Source: CAMREV01 sp051656125
GTDB lineage: Bacteria; Bacillota_I; Bacilli_A; Mycoplasmatales; Mycoplasmoidaceae
DNA length: 64,000 nt
Assembly (NCBI GenBank): GCA_051656125.1
Contig: JBOGBH010000012.1
Location: 198,668 to 262,667 of the forward strand
Direction of reading: 5' to 3'
Shown: positions 9,560 through 21,057 of the stretch, one piece after another
Position numbering within the stretch: the stretch's first letter is position 1
How the letters are laid out: the number at the start of each line of letters is the position of its first letter
Made by a program: the position numbers and the translations under genes
Notes under the pieces: model-generated
What the model was told of the DNA's origin: nothing
Database searches by the model: none
What the model saw: the letters and a program-made list of their open reading frames with translations, nothing else

Positions 9560-10484
9560 TTTTTTTTTCTACTCCTGAATTTCAAGATAATAAAATATTA
9601 TTAATCATTTTTTCAAAATAAGGAGTTACAGACATTATTATCGAAAACAACAATATTATTTGAATTGGAGTTTTTATTGATTCCTTAATCACTCTTGGTG
9701 TAACATAGAACATTGCTCCATATTTTATGAAATTGTTATTTGATGGAAAAAATATTCTAGTATATTCAACTGCTGAAATTGTTCCTAAAAAAAATGAAAA
9801 AATTATTGCATTTAAGAATCCTATAGTCGTTAAATATAGAAAAAGTCTATCAACTTTTTTCTTTTTTTTATACAGATACAAAAAGAATATCTCATAAACT
9901 ATAACAAAAAGAATAATGACGCCTATTGCAACATATTTATAAACATTAAAAAAATCATTATCATCCAAATCACTTGAACCTTGAAAGTTATTGTTTGGTT
10001 GTGCATAAATTATTAAAATAATTAAAGTAAATAATGAAAATAAATAAAGCACTAATTTTGAAACTACTATTTCAGTTTTCATTTTTTCTTTGTTTTTATT
10101 AATTAAATATAACGAACCTAATATTCCTGACATCATACATAGAAGCGGTTCTTGAATTGCATACAAGTAAAATCAAGGTGAAGTTGGTTTAGCAAAATAA
10201 CAAATTGTATCAGTCAATATTCCAGTAAAAAAGCCAATAACAGGACCGAATAACCATCCAATCACAATTATTGGTGTATGAGAAATTGAAAGCGTTAAAC
10301 CAAATTGAGGTATTGGAATAGTAAAAAATTGCATTATTACCCTCAAAGCCACTAAAGAGGATAATAAGGCCATTAGTATTGTTGATCTAAAAAAATTAAT
10401 AGGATAAAAGGGAAATAAGAATATCTTAAAGGTATTCTTATTTTTTGATTCCAAAAATTTATTATTTAATAATTCCTTTTTCAT
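9552..10484 (-). CDS. ECF transporter substrate-binding (S) component, vitamin-type
   Basis: A 310-residue membrane protein with about six hydrophobic segments. After a basic N-terminus, the stretch around residues 40-95 (F-x-I-P-I-P, then S-H-T-P-I-I-V-I-G-W-L-F-G-P-V-I-G) matches ECF S-components, as in mycoplasma folate-type members. These bind a vitamin or other small molecule and dock on a shared energising module (two ATPases plus EcfT) encoded elsewhere. The substrate cannot be read from sequence. It is the last gene of the leftward train; its start overlaps the 3' end of the preceding membrane gene by 23 bases. Confidence 0.75.
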
Positions 10485-11583
10485 GAATTTCTCTTTTATA
10501 TTTTTCAGTTAATTCTTGAGTTAATTTTAAATCTTTTTTAGGTCTAACAACATAATTTATTATCATCGGTATTCCAAAAGATATAAGTAACAATGATAAT
10601 GATAACATAATTCAATTTCAGGCTTTAAATAATTCAATATTTTCTTGAGTTGTGCCTGCTTCAAGATATTCTTTTATAATAGCATCAAGTTGGCTTAATG
10701 GTTGAATACTTATAGATAATAATAAAATTCCACCAAAAACAGACAATCCTAATGATAAATTGCTAAGGTTATATTTAGCGTTATCATTCTTGACTGGAAT
10801 AAGATACTTATAACCAGAAAAAATAAATAAACATATAAAGACAATTATAAAAATCATTGTGAATGGATTTGAAAATAAAGTTAAATCTACAACTTCGCCA
10901 TCTTTATTAAGAAGTTTTAATTTAGTCATTGAACCAACTATGACAATTGACAGTAATACTAATGATGCTAATATAATCATTACTCCAATTACATACCTTA
11001 ATATTGGAACAGCTTTTGGTTTGCTATCGAAGAAATAATATTTTCCACTTAACATATCTTCAACAAGTCTTTTTTGAACCATTTGATTTAGAATGTTTTT
11101 TTTGTAGTCTTCGTAATTACCATAATTGTACTCACCAGAAGAAGTTGCATTTTCAGTAGTTTGCGTTTTTTCTTCATTGCTTGTATTATTATTTTTTTGA
11201 ATTTCTTCTGCAGTAAAAGATTCTAAATCTTTATGTGTTAAATTCTTAATAAACACTCTAATGAAATTTATGTTATCTTTTATATCAATTTCATTGTCTA
11301 ATTTTTCTTTTGAGAAATCAACTTTTTTATTTAAATTATTTAATATGCCAGTGTATTTATCTAATAATGAAACTTTAGGTTTAATTTTATTTTCAAGTAA
11401 TCTAAAGTTGTTCAACAAAGTAGAAAAAGAATTAAAGAATGTTTTGTCATTTAAATTTTGTAACAACTCATTATTTGATAAAAGCAAATCTAAAACTTTT
11501 GAAATTTCGTTATATAAACTAGTTTCAACTGTATCATTTTTTTTTACTTTAGTTTCTTTCTTATTTTCTTTTTTTTCTGCCAT
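10462..11583 (-). CDS. Hypothetical protein: coiled N-terminus and four C-terminal membrane segments
   Basis: A 373-residue protein of unknown function. Residues 1-180 are charged and mostly helical, starting with a Lys/Glu-rich head. Residues 195-350 hold four membrane segments, and the tail is basic (P-K-K-D-L-K). Two TGA codons near residue 322 are read as Trp (W-N-W), and without them the protein would lose its last 52 residues. The ATG at 11583 overlaps the end of the upstream holA gene and follows AGAGG. It is likely co-transcribed with holA and the ECF gene. I recognise no family. Confidence 0.7.
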
Positions 11584-12465
11584 TTAAACCTCTAAAAGGA
11601 ATCTTTTTAACTCTATGTATGAATTATAGTTTTTCTTTTTTATATTTAGATCTATTTCTAATAAACTCAATAAAATTGAATTTATTTTAAATGAACTATT
11701 CAAATTTATTATATTATAAAATTTCTTTATTTTATATTGTTCTATATTTAATTTTTGATGTATGGATTCCAAACTATTTGTTTCTTCAAAAATTTCAATA
11801 TAATTTTTTAGATTAAACAATTGATCAGATATCACAGAAATAATTGTTTCAATTTTATTGCCAGCAAATAACAAATTATCTAAACATTTAAACAAATCAA
11901 CATAATTTTTATCAAAAAGAAATATTATTAGTTCAAAAATATTTTCCTTTGAATAATCATATATAACATCTTTAATAATTTTATCATCAATCATGTTTAT
12001 ATTTAATAATGAAAGCTTATTTATCTCATTATCTATTATGCTTGAATTAGGAATTAAGATTGAATGTAATAATTCGTAATTTGATATTTTAATTCGTTTA
12101 TTATTTAATAATTGATTTATATAACCTTTCATTGTAAACATATTAAGTTCTGGAATAAAATCAATATTAATATTTTTTATTTTTAAAAGATTATTAGAAT
12201 CAATTTTTTTAGATATATTAGTTAATATAATATTATTTTTATTTATGCTATTTAAAAAAGAAATTTTTTCTTCATCTAATTTTTCTAAAAATTTACAATT
12301 AGATATTACATAATTTTCATTAGAAAAAAATAAGTTGCTTGTGTTTATAATGTTTTCTATTTCATCATAGTTATCTTCGAAAAACAAATGCTTAATTTCA
12401 TAATCATTATTAAAATGAATTTTTTTAAAAATGAAGTTTTTATCAGGAGAGTATATTATTTTCAT
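11584..12465 (-). CDS. holA: DNA polymerase III delta subunit (clamp loader)
   Basis: A 293-residue, Asn/Ile-rich and highly diverged protein. Support comes from its length, alpha-helical character, the S-P-D-K-N-F start and its position directly after a ComEC gene, the same order I recall for MG315 (holA) and MG316 (comEC) in M. genitalium. Delta opens the beta sliding clamp within the clamp-loader complex. No catalytic motif is expected in this subunit, so the call depends partly on context. It starts at ATG 12465 with a 29-base gap from comEC. Confidence 0.68.
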   Translation of the reverse strand: MKIIYSPDKNFIFKKIHFNNDYEIKHLFFEDNYDEIENIINTSNLFFSNENYVISNCKFLEKLDEEKISFLNSINKNNIILTNISKKIDSNNLLKIKNINIDFIPELNMFTMKGYINQLLNNKRIKISNYELLHSILIPNSSIIDNEINKLSLLNINMIDDKIIKDVIYDYSKENIFELIIFLFDKNYVDLFKCLDNLLFAGNKIETIISVISDQLFNLKNYIEIFEETNSLESIHQKLNIEQYKIKKFYNIINLNSSFKINSILLSLLEIDLNIKKKNYNSYIELKRFLLEV

Positions 12466-12494
12466 ATATGAATTATATAAAATATTTTATTCAA

Positions 12495-13550
12495 TTATTC
12501 ATTTAGTTTTTTGGCTATAAACGAAAAGAATGTTATGTAAAAAATAGTTATCATAATAATATTACAATTATAAATATTTATTATGAAATTAAAATTTAGA
12601 AATACATTCAATAAAAAATATAAGCAATCATAAAATATGGAGAACATAAAATCTAAATTTATAATTCAAAAACAAAAAGTAGAAAATAAAAATAGATAGC
12701 AAAAAATACTTGAATAAAAAAATGAGAATAAAATACCCGTTATAGAAATATGCTCTGAAAATTGACTAATTATAGGAAGTAATAAAATATTAATAAAAAT
12801 TGGTGAGGCAAACTTTAATATTTTATTATCTTTTTTATATGTAATTAATATTAATAAATATGTTGCAAGATAACTCATTAGAAATGAAAAACTAGTTAAT
12901 GCTAGTGGACAAAAAAATAAAATTATTATTCCTGAAAGTGATAGCATTTGGATGGGATCATTTTGTTTTTTCGGATTAGACATCAGTAATAAAAAAATAG
13001 ATGATCTTAGGATTCCGAAATTAAAATCTAAGTTATAGTTTATTACTATTAAAAAAATTATTAATAAAACTATTCTTAGGCAATAATTTTTAAAAATTAT
13101 TTGAAAAAATTTTGATACAAAAGATAAGTGGTAACCACTAACAACTATTAAGTGCGAAATTGACAGTTCTATAAATATTTCATATATATTAAAATTATCA
13201 TGTTTTTTATCTCCGAATGCCATTAATAATATTATTGATTCGCTTTTATCGCTATAATTATTTTTAATAAAATCAATTGTTCAATCTCTGATGGAAAAAG
13301 AAAGCATATTATCAATTAAATCTCCAAAATATATTTTTGTAGATTTATTTATCAAAAGAGAAAAATATATTAAAAAAGAAATTGATATTGCTATCAACTT
13401 ATTTTTTAAATCTATTTTGTAAAAAAACATATATCCAAAAACAAAAAGCAATAATATCGGAGCTATCGTTGGTAATATGTAGAGTATAAGTATCGATATT
13501 ATAAAAAATAAAATTCAAAAATAATTAATTTTAAAGTTTTTTTTCAACAT
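12495..13550 (-). CDS. comEC: ComEC/Rec2-family membrane protein (competence domain only)
   Basis: A 351-residue multipass protein. H-L-I-V-V-S-G-Y-H-L-S-F near residue 137 is the ComEC competence-domain motif. ComEC forms the channel through which single-stranded DNA enters the cytoplasm. Compared with the roughly 750-residue enzyme of Bacillus, both the OB region and the C-terminal metallo-beta-lactamase nuclease domain are missing. I believe this is usual in mycoplasmas. DNA uptake is therefore inference. Internal TGA codons encode Trp. It lies between valS and holA in the same operon. Confidence 0.8.
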
Positions 13551-13584
13551 AAATACCTTCTATATTCATTTATGTTGTATTAAA

Positions 13585-16152
13585 CTATTTTTTATACTGT
13601 GTTTCCAATTCAATTAATATTTTTTTATTAGAACTTAGTTTATTTTTTTCAAGGTTAACTAGTTTTTCAGGTGCTTTTAAAATATAGTTTTTATTGCTTA
13701 AAATCTTTTCTGATCTTTCAATTTCAAATTTAATTTTAGAAATTTCTTTTAAAATATTTTCTTTTTCATAATTAGAAGAATTTATTTTTTTATGTAAAAA
13801 TTCAATTGTAAAATTATCAAAAACAAAAAAATCATTTTTTAAAATTAAATTTTTATCTTTAATTTTAATATCAATTATAGAGATATTTTCTATTTTTAAG
13901 AAGTTTGAAAAATATTGGATATTCTTTGTAAAAGAATTATGTATTTCTTTATCTAAAAAAATATTTATTTTAATTTCATCTTTTTTATTTAATTTATTTT
14001 CTCATTTATATTTTCTTACCTGTTCAATGATTAATAATAAATTATCAATAACATTTTCTTTTGAAAAAGTATATTTTAATGGATACTTTTCATTCAAAAT
14101 AGATTTATCTGAATAAATAGATCTATAAATCTTTTCAGATATGAATGGGCAGATTGGATGAATAAGAATTAATATATTTTTAAAGATATCTAAAACTAGA
14201 TAATTAAAATAATTATTGCTTGTATCTAGTTTTCATTTGTTTAATTCGATATATGTTCCTGAGAAATCATTTTTAATAAATTTTAATAATTTTGAAGTTG
14301 CAACAACAAAATTGTATTTATCCAAATCATTTTCATATTCTTTTATGAATTTATTAAAATTATTCATAATTCATTTGTCAAAATAATCTGGTTTAGAATT
14401 TGTATCAATTTCTTTATTAATTATTTTCATTTCAATGAAATTTGCAATATTTCATAATTTATTTAGAAATTTTGACATAGAAAAAATTTTGTCTTCGGAA
14501 TAAATTAAATCTTCCCCTATTGTTGAAGAACTTATTAAGAATAATCTTAGTGAATCAGCTCCATATTTTTTTATAACTTCCATTGGATCAATTCCATTAT
14601 TCAAAGATTTAGACATTTTTCTTCCTTGAGAATCTCTTACTAATCCATGAATAAAAACATCATTAAATGGAATTGTTTTTTTTATTAATTCTCCAAATAT
14701 CATCATTCTTGCAACTCAGAAAAAAATAATATCATACCCTGTTACTAAGAGATTGCTTGGAGTAAAACTATGATCAGTTAAAGAATTATTTGTAGCCAAA
14801 ATTGGTCACATACCAGATGAAAATCATGTGTCAAAAACGTCATTATCCTGAACCCATTCTTTTCCTTTTGGTGGATTTGTGCCAACATATATTTTACTAT
14901 TTTTGTTATTAAATCATGCAGGTATTTGGTGGCCTCATAATAATTGTCTTGAAATACATCAATCCTCTATTCTATCTAATCAGTAAGAAAGATTTTCATC
15001 AAATCTTTTAGGATAAAATTTTATTTTGTTTTTAGATTTTTGATTTGCTTTAATTTTTTTTGCAATTTTTTCCATTTTCATAAATCATTGCAAAGACAAC
15101 AATGGTTCAATTACTTCATTACTTCTTTCAGAATAATTAATGTTTGATTTTTGAATTTCAATTTTTTTAATAAAACCATTTTTTGATAATTTTTCCACTA
15201 ATAATTTTCTACAAATAAATCTATCTTTTCCTTCAAATTCTAAAGCATTTTCATTCATGGTGCCATCATAGTTGATACATGTAGTAAATTTTTGTTTATA
15301 CTTTTTGCCAATTTCATAATCATTAAAATCATGGGCTGGTGTGCACTTCATTACACCTGTTCCATATTTTAAATCTACATAGCTATCTGAAATTATTTTT
15401 ATTCTTTTATTATTTGATGGATTTATAGCAAACTGGCCAATTAATTTTATATATCTTTTATCTTTTGGGTTAACAACTAAACATGTGTCTGTAAACATTG
15501 TTTCTGGTCTTGTTGTTGCTACAACTAATTTTTTATTCAAATTTTCTACTTTATAAAAAATATAGTAAAGTTCATTTTCAACTTCTTTATTAACTAATTC
15601 TATATTTGAAACTGCAGTTTGTAATTTAACATCTCAATTTACTAATTTATAGTCTCTATAAATTAAGCCTTGATTATAAAAATCAACAAATACTTTATTA
15701 ACAAATTTTGAATTATCTTTACTTAAAGTAAATTTTTCATTTTTATAATCAAGTGCAAATCCCATTTTTTTTCATTGATCTCTAATATTATCTGCATTTT
15801 TATTAGCTCATTGAGAAAGTTCATTAATAAATTCTTTTCTTGTAAATTTGTCTTTTGAAATTTTGTTTTCTAACAAATAGCTTTCAAATTTTGTTTGGGT
15901 TGCTATCCCTGCATGGTCCATCCCTGCTATTCATAAAGTATTAAAACCTTTAAGTCTTTTATATCTAATCATTACATCTTGAATTGTGCCATCTCATGCA
16001 TGACCTAAATGAAGTATTCCAGTAATATTTGGCGGAGGTAAAATAATATAATAATTTGGTTTTTTATTATTTTTTTTGTCAAATAATTTTGAATCAATTC
16101 AAAATTTAAATATTTCGTTTTCAAATTTGCTTGGGTTGAAAATTTTATCCAT
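13585..16152 (-). CDS. valS: Valyl-tRNA synthetase
   Basis: An 855-residue class I aminoacyl-tRNA synthetase. P-P-P-N-I-T-G-I-L-H-L-G-H is the HIGH motif near residue 40. T-T-R-P-E-T-M-F-T-D-T begins the editing (CP1) domain, which hydrolyses mischarged Thr-tRNA. G-R-K-M-S-K-S-L-N-N-G is the KMSKS loop. The C-terminal anticodon-binding and coiled-coil regions are present, ending L-E-T-Q-Y-K-K. About ten TGA codons fall at conserved Trp positions. It lies five bases after the engB stop, the same order as in M. genitalium. Confidence 0.96.
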
Positions 16153-16157
16153 TATTT

Positions 16158-16724
16158 TTACCTATTTTTTAAAATCTCATCTATCTTTTGTTCTAATAAA
16201 TTTATTTGCAAACTTTTCTTTGCACTTAAAGGAATAAATAAGTCTTTTGAAGTATTAAAGTATTTTGCAATTTTATTAATATTATTGTCATAGAAACTTT
16301 TACTTTGTTTATCTATTTTATTCAAAATAATATAGTGATTATTAAATTTAGATTTTAAAAATCTTGCCATGCTTTGGTCTCTATCAGTTAAAACATTACA
16401 ATCACAAATTTGAAATACTGCATAAAGATTTTTTCTATTAACTAAGTATTCTTCAATCATTACATTAAGTTCTTCTTTTTTATCTTTGTTAACTTTTGCA
16501 TATCCATAGCCAGGTAAATCAATTAAACGATATTTACCAAAATCAAAAAAGTTTACTAATTGTGTTCTACCTGGAGTATTTGATGTTCTTGAAATTTTTT
16601 GCTTTGCTAAAGCATTAATTAAAGTAGATTTACCAACATTAGATCTACCAATAAAACAAATTTCAATTTTATCATCGTTAATTCATTCTGATTCTTTCGA
16701 AGCAGATTTTATAAAAGTTGCCAT
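16158..16724 (-). CDS. engB: Ribosome biogenesis GTPase EngB (YsxC/YihA)
   Basis: A 188-residue small GTPase. G-R-S-N-V-G-K-S-T-L-I-N-A-L is the P-loop (G1) and the T-P-G-R-T-Q switch I loop is G2. D-L-P-G-Y-G-Y-A is G3 and N-K-I-D is G4. EngB helps assemble the 50S subunit and is usually essential. It starts at ATG 16724, five bases after the UPF0154 stop, and leads straight into valS. TGA codons lie in the N-terminal third. Confidence 0.95.
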
Positions 16725-16729
16725 AAAAA

Positions 16730-16957
16730 TTATTTAGCTTGTTTTTTAAATGATTCCATTATTTGTTTAATTTGCTTTTCAGTAGGTTTTCTACCCATTT
16801 GCTGATAAAGCATTCTTATTTGTTTTTCATTTATTGGTGGGTTATTTTTTAATTGTTTTTTAAAATGTTTCATTGCAAAATAGTAGCCAGCAAAAGCTCC
16901 TAATGCTAATGAAATTGGGATGCCTAAACCTAAACCTAATCCTAATGCTAATTCCAT
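16730..16957 (-). CDS. UPF0154 (YneF-family) small membrane protein
   Basis: Seventy-five residues. A single N-terminal membrane helix rich in Gly and Leu (residues 2-28) is followed by a basic tail with N-P-P-I-N-E-K-Q-I-R-M-L-Y-Q-Q-M-G-R-K-P and T-E-K-Q-I-K-Q-I-M. This is the conserved UPF0154 signature. Function is unknown. Position upstream of engB-valS is the same as in M. genitalium (MG335.1, MG335, MG334, from memory). Confidence 0.92.
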   Translation of the reverse strand: MELALGLGLGLGIPISLALGAFAGYYFAMKHFKKQLKNNPPINEKQIRMLYQQMGRKPTEKQIKQIMESFKKQAK

Positions 16958-17015
16958 TTAAAACTCCATACTAAAAATAATTATATATTAAAAAATGTAA
17001 TATGCTTATTAACTC

Positions 17016-17504
17016 TTAAATTACAAAAATTAAAATTGTAGAAATAATTACGAGAATTAAATGAATTGATAATGACACATAAAATAAATTAGTAGTTCTC
17101 ACTTTTCTTTTAGATAAAAAAACTTTATATTCATCTGAATTTTGAATGTTATTTTTTGCATCTATAGATGAGAAATTTACTTTTTCCTTAATTTTTCATC
17201 CAAAAGATTTCTTTCACATTGAAAAAATATGAAATCTTCCATCTTGAAAAAAATCTTGCCTGCCAACCAATCATAAGATATCTAAACCAAAAGTGACATA
17301 TGAAGCAATAACAAAAGCATCTGTTCATTTAATTTTTTCATTTGGTACATAAATTCCTACAAGCAACAATGTTGTAAATAATATTAAATTAAGTACTAAT
17401 GGAACAATACCTGATGGTAATTTTCCATAATAATCTTTTTTATCATTTTCATTAACACCGTTAAATGTAGAAGTTTCTCTTGAAATATGTCTTCCTGTTT
17501 TCAT
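17016..17504 (-). CDS. Hypothetical membrane protein downstream of oppF
   Basis: A 162-residue protein with three hydrophobic segments (about residues 36-57, 62-84 and 138-160) and a polar start M-K-T-G-R-H-I-S-R-E. A GTG nine bases upstream is possible, but ATG 17504 forms a TAATG overlap with the oppF stop, which indicates translational coupling and is preferred. TGA codons encode Trp in the middle of the protein. It is not recognised as any transporter subunit; its location makes a role with the oligopeptide permease possible but unproven. Confidence 0.7.
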
Positions 17505-19819
17505 TATGCTCACTTATTAAATTGTTCTTGCGTAGCAAGAACTTCATGATCATTTTCAACTTTAATAAAATGAGGTTTATTTGAAATTGAATATGAATCA
17601 GCATAGTTGGAACTATCCTCAAATAAAGATAAATCTACATCCATTTTTCATAATTCAGGAACAGCTTTTAATAATGATTGAGTATAAGGGTGTACAGGAT
17701 TTTTAAATATTTTATTAGTATTTCCTTTTTCGACAATCTTGCCATCATGCATTATTATTACTTTATTACAAATATAGTTAACCATCGAAATATCATGCGC
17801 GATAAATAAGAATGTAACTTTTCTTTTTTCACATAAATCTTTCATCATATTAACAACTTGAGCCTGAATAGAAACATCAAGAGCAGAAATAGCTTCATCT
17901 GCAATTATTATCTTAGGATCATTAATTAGTGCTCTTGCAATAACAATCCTTTGTCTTTGACCACCAGAGAACTCATGAGGGTATCTGTAAGCATGTTCCT
18001 TTTTTAATCCAACTGATTCTAGTAAATCAAAAACTTTTTCTAAAATCATTATTTTTAAAAAATCATTTCTATAAAAAAACAATTTCGCTTTGTTTGAAGA
18101 ACAAATTCTTTCTTCGATAAAATAATATTCAAGAATTTTTTTAAATTCAAAATCTATTAATTTAAATGAAGCCATTTTATTTTTAAACTGTTCTCTCATT
18201 GCTTTTGTATTTTTTTTAATCATTTGAGAAGCATCTTTTTTTGAAAAATTTTCTAATTCAGTTGGTCTAATTGCTAAAATATCTTTTATTATTAATTTTA
18301 TTTTTTTTGTTAATAAATCTTTTCTAATTTTAACTTCTTTTGATTCTGTTTTAATTTTAGATTTAATTTCAGACAAATTCTTCTTAACAAATTCATTATG
18401 CTTTTTGTGTTTGTCTTTTCTTAATAAATTTATCTCATCTTTGACTTTCTTAAAATCATTATTTTTTTGAATGTATGATTCGCTAGTATAAAATGTTTTT
18501 TCTTGTTCTCTTTTTTTTGATTTTAATTTAGAAATTTCTTCGGCAATAATAGTTTTTTCAGATAATAAATCATTAATTATAATTTCATTTTTTTGATCAA
18601 TAATTTGTAGTTTGTTTTTAAAGTCAATTAAACTTTTTGACAAACTATTTTCAATCTCTTTTTTAATTAATTCATAGTTGATTGAATTCATTTTTTTCTC
18701 ATAATTTTCAGAAAGATTATCATTAAAAATGCTTGTGAATTTATCTTTAAAAAATTCATCAATAATAGTTCTTATTTTTCTATATTCATTTATTAAGTTT
18801 TCTTCATCGACATTTTCAAAATTTAAAAAATCTTTTAATATTTGTAATTTTAATTCATCTCTAATTAATGATAATTTTTTAAAATTGTAATCCCTTTTAG
18901 TTTTAGAAATTTTCATTCCATTATGATTTAGCTTAATATGAATTTTTAAATCCTTAATTTCACTTTTGACTAATCTATTACTTTTAAAAAAAGCTATATC
19001 ATTATTTATTTTTTTTAACTTATTTTTTAAATTATTAATGCTGTTTTCTTTATTTCCAAAATCTGCTTTTGCTTCATCTAAATTATTTGAATATTCAATA
19101 TATTTTAAATAAATTGGTTCTAAATTATTTGATTTAATTTTATTGTCATATGAGCTTATAATTTTTTTTGCATTTTGATACATATTATTAAGAATTTTAA
19201 TAACTGGTTTTTGAGACATAATGTAAAAATCAAGAATAGCTTCTAAATCAATAAATGATTCAGTTCAACTATTATTATTTGTAAATTTTAAAACTTCAAG
19301 TTTTGATATAGTTTCATCAATTATTTTTTTATATTGAACAAAATATTTATAAATATTTTCATACTTGTTTTCACTTAATTCAGATAGCATTTCATATTCA
19401 AACAAGAAGTTCGCTTTATGTCTTGACTCAATTATTTTTGCATTTTCTTTTTTTAATGATTTATTGATTATGACTGGTTCAGAAATAATTTTTAAAATAT
19501 TCATTTTTGGATTTAAAGAAGAAAGAGGATCTTGGAAAATCATTTGCATTGATCTGCATATTGCAAGGTTTTCTTGCTTATTAATTTTTTTATTAGAAAT
19601 ATTTTCATTAAATAATTTAATTTTTCCGCTTGTTGCATCAGAAAGTCTTATAATTGTTCTTCCAAGTGTAGTTTTACCACTTCCAGATTCACCAATTATA
19701 CCTAAAAAATCTCCTTCTAATACTTCGAAAGATATATTATCTAATGCTATTTTATAATTGTTTCTACTTTCAAAAAATTTATTTAGATTTTCTATTTTTA
19801 GAATTGTCTTTTTTTCCAC
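17504..19819 (-). CDS. oppF: Oligopeptide ABC transporter ATPase OppF with a huge internal coiled-coil insertion
   Basis: A 771-residue ABC ATPase, more than twice the usual 310-330. G-E-S-G-S-G-K-T-T is Walker A near residue 43, and M-I-F-Q-D-P-L-S-S-L-N-P the Q-loop near 92. The signature F-S-G-G-Q-R-Q-R comes only near residue 616, followed by I-I-I-A-D-E-A-I-S-A-L-D (Walker B) and the H-loop. The roughly 450 extra residues between Q-loop and signature are Lys/Glu/Asn-rich coiled coil. The C-terminal H-P-Y-T-Q-S-L motif is typical of OppF. The start is GTG 19819 behind a strong AAGGAGG, overlapping oppD by 38 bases. A large OppF is also annotated in M. genitalium (MG080, from memory). Confidence 0.9.
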
Positions 19820-21056
19820 GTTTGTCCTCCTTCTTTTTGTTGCTTATAGCACCAATTGCACTATTAATTTTTTTAACAACTTCACTTGGTACAGGGATAT
19901 TAGGACTTTGAGGGTGAAGTAATCAAGTTGCTGCCTTATGAGTCTCTGAAATTTTAAACATTGGCGGTTCTTTTTCAAAGTCTAATTTAATTGCATACTT
20001 ATTTCTTGGAGCAAATGCATCACCTTTAATTGGACTAATCATGTTTGGGGGCGATCCTGGAATTAATGTCAATTTAGAATTAGTGTGTGCATCTGGAATT
20101 GAAGAAATTAATGCTCATGTATATGGGTGTCTTGGATTTGAAAATAATTCCCAAGTTTTAGCTTGTTCAACTATTTTACCAGCATACATAACATATATAT
20201 AATCACAAAGATTTGCGACCAATCCAATATTATGAGAAATAAAAATCACAGCTACATTAAATTCTTTTGACATTTTTTTAATTAAATCAATAACCTTAGC
20301 TTGAACTGTAACATCTAATGCTGTTGTTGGTTCATCAGCAATTATTAGTTTAGGTCTAGCAATTATTGCCATTGCAATAACAATTCTTTGTCTCATACCA
20401 CCAGAAAATTCATGAGGATAAAGATTTCATTTTTTTTCAACATCATCAATTCCAATATATTCTAAAATATCTTTACTTCTTTTATGAACTTCATCCTTAC
20501 TAGTCATAGTTTTGTATGAATCTCTTATTTTTTTTAATTCATTTTTAAGTAAATTTTTTTCAGAAGCATATTGCACATTTTTTTTGTCTATATTTTTAAT
20601 TTTTTCTTTAAATTTATTTTTAAGTAAAAAAACATCTCACTGGTATTTTCTTTTTTGTGAAACTAAGTATGCTTCAAAAACTTGATTTTTAATTTTTTGT
20701 GTAGGATTTAAAGACATTAAAGGATCTTGCGGAATATATCCAATTTGAGTTCCTCTAATAAAGTTAAAATCGCTTTTATGTAATTTTGATAAATCAATAT
20801 TTTCAAATTGCATTTTCTTAGATTCAGTAATACTAAATTCATTAAAACCAACAAGTGATTTTAATGTAACTGATTTACCAGATCCAGATTCACCAACTAG
20901 TCCAACTATTTCACCTTCATTGATTGAAAAAGAAATACCTCTAACCGCTCTAATTAGACCTAATTTATTTTTAAAATATACAGAAAGGTTTTTTACTTCT
21001 AAAAGTTTAAGCGGTCTATCTGTTTTGTTTTCTACAAATATATTATTTTTAATCAT
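19782..21056 (-). CDS. oppD: Oligopeptide ABC transporter ATPase OppD
   Basis: A 424-residue ABC ATPase that powers peptide import with OppF at the inner face of the membrane. It has G-E-S-G-S-G-K-S-V (Walker A), Y-I-P-Q-D-P-L-M-S-L-N-P (Q-loop) and S-G-G-M-R-Q-R (signature). L-I-I-A-D-E-P-T-T-A-L-D (Walker B) and N-P-R-H-P-Y-T follow. The segment between Q-loop and signature is about 50 residues longer than usual, a mild version of the OppF insertion. A TTG upstream is in frame, but ATG 21056, two bases after the oppBC stop, is the better start. The Lys-rich tail overlaps oppF. Confidence 0.93.
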
Positions 21057-21057
21057 A

